A DNA stretch of 10,709 nt from Selenomonadaceae bacterium (GTDB lineage: Bacteria; Bacillota; Negativicutes; Selenomonadales; Selenomonadaceae). Positions within the stretch are counted from its first letter, which is position 1; every line of letters begins with the position of its first letter. Below, one piece after another: positions 4,063 to 10,709 of the stretch. The stretch covers positions 1 to 10,709 of the forward strand of contig JAEEGN010000240.1 in assembly GCA_016280345.1 (NCBI GenBank), written 5' to 3'. The notes beneath the pieces were generated by a model. The model was given only the letters and a program-made list of their open reading frames with translations, made no database searches and was not told the DNA's origin. The position numbers and the translations under genes are program-made.

Positions 4063-6330
4063 ATGGAGCCCTGTACCGAGATTGAGAAAAAGGCGCTGAT
4101 GTGGCGGCTGGCCGGAGCTGGTCTGACCGGCGCCGTGGAACTGGACGCCCCGTTGGAAAAGCTGTTCCGGGAAGCCAGTTCGCTTCTCCACGGAAAACCG
4201 CTCGGAAGCGAATCGCCACCTAAGAATTTGGCGAATGTATTCAATGTTTTTGGCGAGGAGCAGACGCCCCCGTGCTATTTCCCGGCAGTCGTGGAATCGG
4301 ATGCCAACGCTTCGCTTAGCTATCCTGTGTCCGCGGAGGAGATGCCAACGTCAGACCCGCGCGCGGCGGCGGACTACTGGCAACGGGAGATGGAGAGGAA
4401 ATCATGGAGCGAGCGTTCCATGAACGACCTTTTGCGTCTGACGGAAATCACCGCAGGCAGCCTCCCGTCCGCCGCGGATATGCCGGACGTTTCCCTGTGC
4501 GTCGACGCCAAACTGACGGCGTCGCTGGCCGCCTGCCTTCACGAATACATCCGGGAGACCGGCCTTCCCTCCACCCAGGAAGTGCCTGATGACGCGCCGG
4601 CCTTCTATCTGGTGTCGGGCGATTTGTCCGGCATCCAGCCCTTCATCTACACCATCCCATCGGCCGGCGCTCTGAAGAGTCTGCGCGGGAGGTCGTTCTA
4701 TCTCGATGTATTGCTGGAGAATCTGGCGGACGAGATTCTCGCGTCGTGCGGACTGAGCCGGAGTTGCCTGCTCTATACCGGCGGCGGCCATTTCTATCTT
4801 CTGTTGCCGGCGATAGAGTCGGTGGAGGCGCGGCTGGCCTCCTTTGAGGCCGAGGTAAATCAGTGGTTTCTGGAGCATCTGGGCAGCCGTCTCTATCTCG
4901 CGCTGGGATGGGCGAAAGGCACAAAGGCCGAAATCAGAGGAGCCGCTAAGGGCGGTACGGGAATCCTGTACCGCCGGGTGAGCGAAATCATCACGCAAAA
5001 GAAACTCCGGCGCTACAGTACGCAGCAGCTACAGGCGATGTTCACCCCGGAGAGCGACGTGAACAAAGTGCGGGACAAGAGCCGGGAGTGCGGTGTCTGC
5101 CATACGTCGGCGTCGGCAGCGGATCTGAAGCCCTATCCGCCGGAAGGGGAAAAGGGAACGATGGCCTGCAAGATGTGCCGCAATCTATACGCCATAGGAG
5201 CGGCTATGCTGAAAGGCGACGGTTTCCTCATATCCGGGGAAAAGCGCGAAGACGCCCTGCCGCTGCCCGGACAAGGCCGGACACTCTACCTGACGGCGAT
5301 TCCCGAGGGCGAAACGCCGGACACTGAGAGTTGTGTGCGGATTTACTGGAAGAACCAGATTTATCGGGAGGAAGGTCCGGCCGCCTGCCTGTGGCTCGGC
5401 GACTATGTGACACGCAACAACGGGCAGGTCATCGAGTTTGAGGCGCTGGCGGAGGAGAGCGGCGGCGAGACGGGCATCGACCGTCTGGGCGTACTGCGGG
5501 CCGACGTGGACAATCTCGGCGCAGCCTTCATCGCGGGCTTCCCGGAGGAATACGCGACCCTGGCCCGGAGCGCGACGCTGTCACGGCAGCTCTCAGTGTT
5601 CTTCAAACGTTATATGAACGATCTCTGCCGGGGGCGGCTGGCGCCGGGGCAGGAGCCGTTCTCGCTGCTGGAGGCGAAGAAGCCCGCGAATCGCAAGGTG
5701 CATATCGTGTACTCCGGCGGTGATGACCTTTTCTTCGTCGGGGCATGGGACGACCTGATCGAGCTGACGGTGGACATCCACCGCGCGTTCCAGCGATTCA
5801 CGAACGGGAAACTGACCTTCTCAGCGGGCCTGGGCTTCTTCAAACCCGGCGTCCCCATCGCGACGATGGCGCGGGAGACAGGCCGCCTTGAGGACGCGGC
5901 GAAGGACAATCCCGGCAAGGACAGCATCGCGCTCTTCGGTACCCCCGCTGCCACATCAAGCGGCGACACCGAAGCGGAGAAGCCCCAGCGGTATCACTGG
6001 CAGGAGTTCATCGATCAGGTCTGCGGCGAGAAGCTGGCGTTCCTGCGGGATCATTTCTCGAAAGTGGCGCAGGACGGAGACGAATCGAAGCTCTCCACGG
6101 GCATGAGCGGCTTCTATCGGATACTCGAGCTTCTGCGCGAGGACGAATCAATTCATCTGGCGCGCTTCGCCTATGCGCTGGCCCGGCTCGACCCCGGCAG
6201 CGGAGCAAAGGCGGGCGCGTACCAGGCGGTGCGGGATACGTTTTATGACTGGTACAAGAAACAGGACGACCGGCGTCAGCTTCGGACGGCTCTGGAGCTG
6301 GCGGTCTACAGATTGAGGAAAAAAGATTGA
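4063..6330 (+). CDS. csm1: Cas10/Csm1, large subunit and cyclic oligoadenylate synthetase, HD domain absent
   Basis: Cas10 is the signalling subunit of the Csm complex: when target RNA is bound, its Palm domains convert ATP to cyclic oligoadenylate. The first Palm-like domain spans about residues 180-310 (SGDLSGIQPFIY, 185-196; YTGGGHFYLLLP). A zinc-binding module has C343, C346, C369 and C372. The second Palm domain has RADVDNLG (D481, D483) and the catalytic SGGDDLFF (GGDD at 552-555), followed by the C-terminal helical domain. Odd: only about 56 residues precede the conserved NVFNVFG segment (58-64). No His-Asp pair is there, where Csm1 normally carries an HD nuclease domain of about 100 residues or more. 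The start is firm: AAGGAG (4049-4054) is 8 nt before the ATG, and an in-frame TGA at 3988 leaves no room for more. DNA cutting is predicted lost and signalling kept. First gene of the operon. Confidence 0.97.
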   Translation: MEPCTEIEKKALMWRLAGAGLTGAVELDAPLEKLFREASSLLHGKPLGSESPPKNLANVFNVFGEEQTPPCYFPAVVESDANASLSYPVSAEEMPTSDPRAAADYWQREMERKSWSERSMNDLLRLTEITAGSLPSAADMPDVSLCVDAKLTASLAACLHEYIRETGLPSTQEVPDDAPAFYLVSGDLSGIQPFIYTIPSAGALKSLRGRSFYLDVLLENLADEILASCGLSRSCLLYTGGGHFYLLLPAIESVEARLASFEAEVNQWFLEHLGSRLYLALGWAKGTKAEIRGAAKGGTGILYRRVSEIITQKKLRRYSTQQLQAMFTPESDVNKVRDKSRECGVCHTSASAADLKPYPPEGEKGTMACKMCRNLYAIGAAMLKGDGFLISGEKREDALPLPGQGRTLYLTAIPEGETPDTESCVRIYWKNQIYREEGPAACLWLGDYVTRNNGQVIEFEALAEESGGETGIDRLGVLRADVDNLGAAFIAGFPEEYATLARSATLSRQLSVFFKRYMNDLCRGRLAPGQEPFSLLEAKKPANRKVHIVYSGGDDLFFVGAWDDLIELTVDIHRAFQRFTNGKLTFSAGLGFFKPGVPIATMARETGRLEDAAKDNPGKDSIALFGTPAATSSGDTEAEKPQRYHWQEFIDQVCGEKLAFLRDHFSKVAQDGDESKLSTGMSGFYRILELLREDESIHLARFAYALARLDPGSGAKAGAYQAVRDTFYDWYKKQDDRRQLRTALELAVYRLRKKD

Positions 6331-6343
6331 GGAGGAGAGGCAA

Positions 6344-6736
6344 ATGGCGGATATCGCAGCCGAGGCGGAAAAGGTCATAAAAAGCCTGATACATGAGGAC
6401 AGAAGAGGGAAAATGGTCATCGACCTGAAGACGAACCAGATCCGCAAGGTCCTGACGGCGGTGAACTCGCTGACGGGCCGGATTGACGTGTACCGGGCGA
6501 AGCACGGGCAGACGGACGTCCTGCCCGTGGATTTGGCGGCGGAAGTCAAATATCTGAAGATAAAGTTCATCTATCAGGCAGGGCGGGAAAACGCGGTAAA
6601 GTCTTTCGTCGACAGGGCGAAGCTGATTAACCAGATCGACGCCATCGGGACGAGCATCCCGAAATACGAAGAGTTCGCGCGCTACATCGAGGCGCTGGTG
6701 GCATACCATAAATTCTATGGAGGAAGGGATAAATAA
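6344..6736 (+). CDS. csm2: Csm2, small subunit of the Csm complex
   Basis: Csm2 is the small, all-helical subunit that stacks along the inner face of the crRNA-target duplex in the type III-A complex. The 130-aa product has the family pattern: LKTNQIRKVLTAVNSL (28-43), then LKIKFIYQAGRE (71-82), and near the C-terminus ARYIEALVAYHKFYGGRD. The ATG lies 13 nt after the cas10 stop behind GGAGGAGAGG (6331-6340), a strong ribosome binding site. The reading frame ends directly against the csm3 ATG with no gap. Length and position between cas10 and csm3 match the standard III-A gene order. Nothing appears truncated. Confidence 0.95.
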   Translation: MADIAAEAEKVIKSLIHEDRRGKMVIDLKTNQIRKVLTAVNSLTGRIDVYRAKHGQTDVLPVDLAAEVKYLKIKFIYQAGRENAVKSFVDRAKLINQIDAIGTSIPKYEEFARYIEALVAYHKFYGGRDK

Positions 6737-7471
6737 ATGAGCGACAACAACGAGAAAAAGCAGAAAGCCCTTCGGGGCAAGCTGGACATCGCCGCGACTC
6801 TGCGCCTGGAGACGGGCCTTCATATCGGGGCGTCGAAGGATTTCGCGCCCATCGGGGCGGTGGATTCGCCGTTTATCCGCGACCCGTTTTCCCGTCAGCC
6901 AATCATCCCGGGCAGTTCGCTGAAGGGCAAAATCCGTTCGCTGCTGGCGCGCAGCTTGTCGGACAGCTATATCATGAAAAAGCTCGAGGACGAGCCTTAC
7001 TCCGTCCAGCGCCTCTTCGGCAGCGCCAACGAGAGCAACAAGGGCGGAATCGCTTCACGCCTCCAGTTTTTCGATATCCGGATGACGGAGGAGTCCGTCC
7101 GGCAGTTTGAAACCATGGAGCTCGATACCTATATCGGCGAGGTGAAGTTCGAGAACGGCATCGATCGCGTGACGGCGACGGCCAATCCGCGCCAGATCGA
7201 GCGCGTACCCGCCGGGGTGGAGTTCGCGTTCCGCCTTGTCTATAACATCGAGGCGCCGGAAGAAGTCATGGAGGATATGGGGCGTCTGGCGGACGGGCTG
7301 AAGCTCCTGCAAATGGATTATCTGGGCGGCTCCGGCTCCCGCGGCTACGGGCGCGTCTCGCTGCGTGATTTCAGCGTAAATATTTTCACGATGGACGAGA
7401 AACAGACGGCGGATATAAGGTCGAAGCTCGACGAAATCAAGGCGCTGCTGGAAGGCAGCCGGGTATCATGA
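6737..7471 (+). CDS. csm3: Csm3, backbone subunit and target-RNA nuclease
   Basis: Csm3 is the repeated Cas7-like backbone subunit of the Csm complex and cuts the bound target RNA at 6-nt intervals. The 244-aa protein has the RAMP fold marks: LRLETGLHIGASKDFAPIG (22-40), AVDSPFIRDP, IPGSSLKGKIRSLLA (57-71), TATANPRQIERVPAG (146-160) and the glycine-rich YLGGSGSRGYGRV (195-207). D43 in GAVDSP matches the catalytic Asp of streptococcal Csm3 (D33), so RNA cutting should be active. Its start touches the csm2 stop (TAA-ATG). The AGGAAGGG just upstream lies within the end of csm2, and csm3 overlaps csm4 by ATGA. A hydrophilic N-terminal extension of about 10 residues precedes the usual start of the family. 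Confidence 0.97.
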   Translation: MSDNNEKKQKALRGKLDIAATLRLETGLHIGASKDFAPIGAVDSPFIRDPFSRQPIIPGSSLKGKIRSLLARSLSDSYIMKKLEDEPYSVQRLFGSANESNKGGIASRLQFFDIRMTEESVRQFETMELDTYIGEVKFENGIDRVTATANPRQIERVPAGVEFAFRLVYNIEAPEEVMEDMGRLADGLKLLQMDYLGGSGSRGYGRVSLRDFSVNIFTMDEKQTADIRSKLDEIKALLEGSRVS

Positions 7472-8460
7472 GGTACTATATCTATCCGCTGCGGTTCGAT
7501 ACCCCGGTGCATTTCGGCGCGGCGGAGCAGGGCGGCAAACTGGAGCAGGTGCGTCCCGGCTATCCCTCGGATACGCTGTTCAGTGCCCTTTGCTGCGAAC
7601 TGGCGGGAGACGAGGAGCGGCTGGGCCGCTTCGTCAGTGACTTGCGCGAAGGCTCGCTGGCGCTCTCTGACCTTTTCCCCTGCGCGTGGAAGGACGGAAC
7701 CCTCTCCCTGTACCTGCCGAAGCCGCTCCTGCTCACCGCCGCCGCTCCGGAAAAGCCTCACCAGTCTCTGGACGAGGTTCGTCGCGACGCTACCCGGCGG
7801 AAAAAGCAGAAGAAACTGGCCTATATCCGGGCGGGGCGGATGCGGGAATACCTCTCCACCCTTCCTGCCGGAGAGGACTTTTCCGACGAACTCGATCGAG
7901 GGCGGGAGTTTCTGACCGAGCGCGTGAATATGCGCGGTGACGAGCCCCTGCCGTACTATGTGGCGGCGTTCTCCTTCGGCGGGGACACAGGCCTCTATCT
8001 CCTGGCGGGCGTCCGGGACGAAGGGGCGGCGGCGGAGCTGTCGCGCCTCCTGACGCAGCTTGGCCTCTCGGGCATCGGCGGCAAGCGCAGCAGCGGCTAT
8101 GGGAAATTCCACCTCGACGGCGAGCCGGTCCCTCTCCCCGATGGCGGAGAAGACGCGACCGCCCTCGCCGCCATGCTGGCGGACGAGTCCGCGCCCTGGC
8201 AGATGACGCTCTCTCATCTGTTGCCCGCGCCGGAGGAGACGGAGCCTTTGGCGGAGGGATACTACAACCTGGTAAAGCGCGGCGGCTTCGTGACGCCGCT
8301 TCCGGGCGAATACGAGCAGAAAAAGAACAGCGTCTATATGCTGACGGCGGGCTCATGCCTGCGGAAGCGGCTCGCGGGCCGCGTGGTCTCGCTGGGCGAG
8401 AGCGGCGGGCATGACGTGCTGCGCGCGGGCAAAGGACTGTATGTGGGGTTGGCGGTATGA
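7468..8460 (+). CDS. csm4: Csm4, subunit that holds the crRNA 5' tag (Cas5-like)
   Basis: Csm4 caps the complex at the crRNA 5' end, binds the 8-nt tag and contacts Cas10. The 330-aa protein opens with the RAMP strand YYIYPLRFDTPVHFGA (3-18) and the PSDTLFSALCCEL helix (33-45). It has the glycine-rich RAMP loop SGIGGKRSSGYGKF (201-214). The lysine/arginine-rich RRKKQKKLAYIR (110-121) is a likely RNA-contact segment. The C-terminal half carries a second RAMP-like part ending in GKGLYVGLAV. Its start overlaps the csm3 stop by 4 nt (ATGA), as does its end with csm5, so translation is coupled. No catalytic role is expected for this subunit. Confidence 0.95.
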   Translation: MRYYIYPLRFDTPVHFGAAEQGGKLEQVRPGYPSDTLFSALCCELAGDEERLGRFVSDLREGSLALSDLFPCAWKDGTLSLYLPKPLLLTAAAPEKPHQSLDEVRRDATRRKKQKKLAYIRAGRMREYLSTLPAGEDFSDELDRGREFLTERVNMRGDEPLPYYVAAFSFGGDTGLYLLAGVRDEGAAAELSRLLTQLGLSGIGGKRSSGYGKFHLDGEPVPLPDGGEDATALAAMLADESAPWQMTLSHLLPAPEETEPLAEGYYNLVKRGGFVTPLPGEYEQKKNSVYMLTAGSCLRKRLAGRVVSLGESGGHDVLRAGKGLYVGLAV

Positions 8461-9665
8461 ATATGAACAAACTGGAATACAAGACCTACGAGCTGACGTG
8501 CGTTTCCCCGGTGCATATCGGCAACGGGGAAAAACTGCGCGCTTTTGAGTACCTGTACGACCGCTCGCGGCAGGAGGCTTATTTCCTTGACGAGAGCAAG
8601 TGGATCCGCTTTCTCGCGCGGCATGATCTGATGGACAGCTTTGCCGGGTATCTGGAGCGGACGGCGAAGGCCCTGAAGCAGAAAGGCCCGTTCAGCGGGC
8701 AAAACGTATGGGAGTGGCTGCGGGGCAAGGATATTCCCGAAGACGAGATTCACTCCCTCGTGGCCCGGACGGCGCAGGCGGCGACGAATACGGTCGACCC
8801 CGAGGGACGCGGCACGCTGAACGACATCGTCTGCCAATCGGCGCTGCCGGACGGCTGCCCGTATATTCCTGGCTCGTCCATCAAGGGAGCGCTGAGAACC
8901 GCGCTGCTGCACCGGATAATCCGAAAGGACGAAAAGCTGCGGGCGAAGTATTGGCGAAATCTGGAATCGGTAAAACGGGACGCGAGAAATCCCCGGGACT
9001 TCGTCAGGAATATGGGGCGCACGTCGAAGGATTTGGAGGTTGAGGGCCTGTCGCGTTTGGACATCAGGGGTGAAAGGCCCAGCCAGCGGGTCACAAACGA
9101 GGCGAAAAGCGCGTTGCGCGGTCTGCTCATCGGCGATGCCGCGCCGGTGGACAACGGCCTGCAAACGGTCATCCTGCAAAAAATCGACGCGACCACGAAA
9201 GCTGACAAGACGGGCAATACGGAAAAAGGACTGCCCCTCTTCCGCGAATGCCTGCCGGCCGGCGCGAAACTGCGTTTTCAGGTCACGATCGACAAGAGCA
9301 TGATGCGGACACTCGGTATTGATTCTATGGACGCAATCTGGGAGTGCGCGCGGGAGTTCACACAGGATAGTATGCGGGCCCAGAAGGAGATTTTCGGAGC
9401 GGAGTACGCGGGCGAATTTGCCGAGGCGGCAAACGCCGGGCTTTTGCTCGGCGGCGGCGTCGGTTTCCACGCGAAGAGCCTGATTGCCTCATTAGCCCCG
9501 TCGCCGGAGGCCGCGCGGGCCTTCATCGTCGACTTCCTCGACCAGACCTTCAGGAACCATAAGCACGCGACGCTGGACAATCGGATCTCGCCGCGCACGC
9601 TGAAGCTCACCCGCGACCGCAACAACTCGCACATCATGGGGCTTTGCGAGGTATCTTCATGCTGA
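8457..9665 (+). CDS. csm5: Csm5, subunit at the crRNA 3' end (Cas7-like)
   Basis: Csm5 caps the complex at the 3' end of the crRNA and helps crRNA maturation through host nucleases. The 402-aa protein begins YELTCVSPVHIGNGEKL (11-27), the first RAMP strand. It contains YIPGSSIKGALRTALL (136-151), the glycine-rich LLLGGGVGFHAKSLI (329-343) and a terminal ISPRTLKLTRD...MGLCEV, all typical of Csm5. The ATG at 8457 overlaps the csm4 TGA; a second ATG at 8463, two codons on, is an alternative. The 3' end overlaps cas6 by 7 nt. Length and motif order are complete, with no sign of decay. Confidence 0.95.
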   Translation: MNMNKLEYKTYELTCVSPVHIGNGEKLRAFEYLYDRSRQEAYFLDESKWIRFLARHDLMDSFAGYLERTAKALKQKGPFSGQNVWEWLRGKDIPEDEIHSLVARTAQAATNTVDPEGRGTLNDIVCQSALPDGCPYIPGSSIKGALRTALLHRIIRKDEKLRAKYWRNLESVKRDARNPRDFVRNMGRTSKDLEVEGLSRLDIRGERPSQRVTNEAKSALRGLLIGDAAPVDNGLQTVILQKIDATTKADKTGNTEKGLPLFRECLPAGAKLRFQVTIDKSMMRTLGIDSMDAIWECAREFTQDSMRAQKEIFGAEYAGEFAEAANAGLLLGGGVGFHAKSLIASLAPSPEAARAFIVDFLDQTFRNHKHATLDNRISPRTLKLTRDRNNSHIMGLCEVSSC

Positions 9666-10474
9666 AGCTGGTGGAAATCCCCTTCACGCTGCCGTCAAAA
9701 GGCCGGTTCAGCCCCTCGATGGGCTCGATTTTCCACGGCGCCTTGATGGAGCGTATTCCCGGGGAGTGGGCGGAGCGGCTCCACGCGGAGGGGCTTCGCC
9801 CTTACAGCCAGTACCTTTTCTACGACTACCGGGAGCGTTGCTGCCGGTGGCGGCTCGGCTTTCTGACGGAGGCGGCTTCGTCGCTTCTCCTGGAATCAAT
9901 CGGCGCGCCGGGCGAGCTTTTCCTGAAGCAGAAGGGCTACGCGGTCAAGCTCGGAGCGCCGCGCCTCGTCCGGGAAACAGACTACGACGCGCTGGCGGAC
10001 GGAATCTTCCCGAGGAAAGAAGCGCCGCGGGGCGCCCGGATCGATTTCTTGACAGTGGCGAGCTTCCGGCAGGGCGGCGCCTACGTCATCCTGCCCGAAG
10101 CGGCGCTGATTTTCCAAAGCCTGCAAAGCCGCTGGGACGCTTTTTCCCCGAAAATACGGCTGGACGCGCCGGAGCTTGGCCGGCAACTGGCCGAGTGCTG
10201 CCGCGTCACCGCCTACCGTCTGGAGAGCCGTCCCTTTTCGGTGGAGGGGCAAAAAATCAACGGCTTCACGGGGAGCCTCCGGCTTCGCTTCACCGGCAAC
10301 GATATGACACGGCGGCTGATGGGGCTTCTCCTGTCGCTGGCTCCGTTCTCCGGCGTCGGCATCAAGACGGCGCTGGGCATGGGCGCGACGGCCACGCGGC
10401 TCGACTACGCGCCGCAACGCGAAAACGCCGGACACGTCCGGAAGGATGACCGCCCGGAGCAGGAAAATCCGTGA
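9659..10474 (+). CDS. cas6: Cas6, crRNA-processing endoribonuclease
   Basis: Cas6 cuts the CRISPR transcript once in each repeat, at the base of the small stem, releasing crRNAs with the 5' tag. The 271-aa protein has two ferredoxin-like halves and ends with the glycine-rich family mark SGVGIKTALGMGATATRL (231-248). H26 in GSIFHGALM sits where many Cas6 proteins have their catalytic His. A longer frame begins at a TTG (9644), but the ATG at 9659 is chosen because GAGGT (9648-9652) lies 6 nt before it and it overlaps the csm5 stop by 7 nt. About 20 hydrophilic residues follow the last strand. It is the last gene of the operon; leader 2 begins about 30 nt after its stop and no terminator is visible. 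It should serve both arrays, since their repeats are identical. Confidence 0.94.
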   Translation: MLKLVEIPFTLPSKGRFSPSMGSIFHGALMERIPGEWAERLHAEGLRPYSQYLFYDYRERCCRWRLGFLTEAASSLLLESIGAPGELFLKQKGYAVKLGAPRLVRETDYDALADGIFPRKEAPRGARIDFLTVASFRQGGAYVILPEAALIFQSLQSRWDAFSPKIRLDAPELGRQLAECCRVTAYRLESRPFSVEGQKINGFTGSLRLRFTGNDMTRRLMGLLLSLAPFSGVGIKTALGMGATATRLDYAPQRENAGHVRKDDRPEQENP

Positions 10475-10503
10475 ATTTGGCGAATAATAAGATTAAAGGA
10501 ATA

Positions 10504-10667
10504 GGGTTAAATTGTCTAAAAATCCTGTACAATTTGCGCCGCGCCAGATGGCTGTAAGCGTCATTGGCATCGAAGGGAGGTCTGGGTCATGGATTGGAAC
10601 GTACTTACGCCTCTCCGCCGCAAATCGCGTTTTGAGCCCAAGCGGGGCGCGGGATAGCGGAGGCAGG
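10504..10667 (+). promoter_or_regulatory. Leader of CRISPR array 2
   Basis: Positions 10527-10667 match the reverse complement of 371-511 with 12 differences in 141 nt and no gaps, and similarity fades out upstream near 10504. The TACAAT hexamer (10528-10533) and the CTCCGC/GCGGAG inverted pair (10613-10618, 10657-10662) are conserved. Differences cluster in the middle (about 10560-10590), while both ends are nearly identical. The array promoter should lie here, but cas operon read-through could also transcribe array 2. Confidence 0.88.
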
Positions 10668-10709
10668 ATTTTGACTCACCCTTCCCCGCAAGGGGACGGA
10701 AACAGGTCA
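10668..10709 (+). CRISPR. Start of CRISPR array 2 (first repeat and beginning of first spacer)
   Basis: Positions 10668-10702 are identical to the 35-nt repeat of array 1, here on the plus strand. The next base is C, giving the tag ACGGAAAC, and the first spacer starts there (CAGGTCA visible). Only one repeat is seen, but its exact identity and the leader copy before it make an array that continues past the right edge very likely. Confidence 0.88.

Noticed and set aside
7345..8217. 290-codon minus-strand frame opposite csm4, and the similar 378-codon one opposite csm5 (8334-9470)
   Set aside because: Both are antisense to clear Csm4 and Csm5 genes, in GC-rich DNA where long shadow frames are expected.
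9644..9658. TTG start giving five extra residues to Cas6
   Set aside because: The ATG at 9659 has GAGGT at 6-nt spacing and begins right at the conserved first strand (LKLVEIPFTLP).

Overview
The window holds a nearly complete type III-A (Csm) CRISPR-Cas locus with its adaptation genes, its ancillary ribonuclease, and a CRISPR array at each end. The coding DNA is GC-rich while the promoters are AT-rich. Starts carry strong GGAGG-type ribosome binding sites, and two promoters have a perfect extended -10 (TGATATAAT). This suggests a GC-rich member of the Firmicutes. A Negativicutes-like host is only my guess from overall style and is not proven by any marker gene here.

Layout. Positions 1-370 are the leader-proximal end of CRISPR array 1, read leftward on the minus strand and continuing beyond the window. 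Its leader is at about 371-534. Then, all on the minus strand, come cas2 (595-918), cas1 (915-1910), a 356-nt intergenic region with the cas1 promoter and a strong terminator, and csm6 (2267-3658). A 404-nt divergent intergenic region (3659-4062) separates this half from a plus-strand operon: cas10/csm1 (4063-6330), csm2, csm3, csm4, csm5 and cas6 (9659-10474). About 30 nt after cas6 a second copy of the leader begins (about 10504-10667), followed by the first repeat of CRISPR array 2, which runs off the right edge.

The plan is therefore mirror-like: array 1 <- leader <- cas2 <- cas1 <- csm6 | cas10 -> csm2 -> csm3 -> csm4 -> csm5 -> cas6 -> leader -> array 2. The two leaders match at 129 of 141 positions next to the repeats, and the 35-nt repeat is identical in both arrays.

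How the genes work together (family knowledge). Cas1-Cas2 integrate spacers at the leader ends. Cas6 cuts array transcripts to leave a 5' tag beginning ACGGAAA. Cas10 and Csm2-5 assemble on the crRNA and bind matching phage RNA, and Csm3 cuts that RNA. The Cas10 Palm domain (GGDD intact) makes cyclic oligoadenylate, which activates the CARF-HEPN ribonuclease Csm6. Cas10 here seems to lack the N-terminal HD nuclease domain, so defence is predicted to rest on RNA cutting plus Csm6 rather than on DNA cutting.

No wholly new system is evident. The points most worth a second look are the HD-less Cas10, the duplicated leaders driving outward arrays, a repeat end whose last base varies, a newest spacer that carries a ribosome binding site and start codon, and inverted-repeat candidate operators at the cas promoters.
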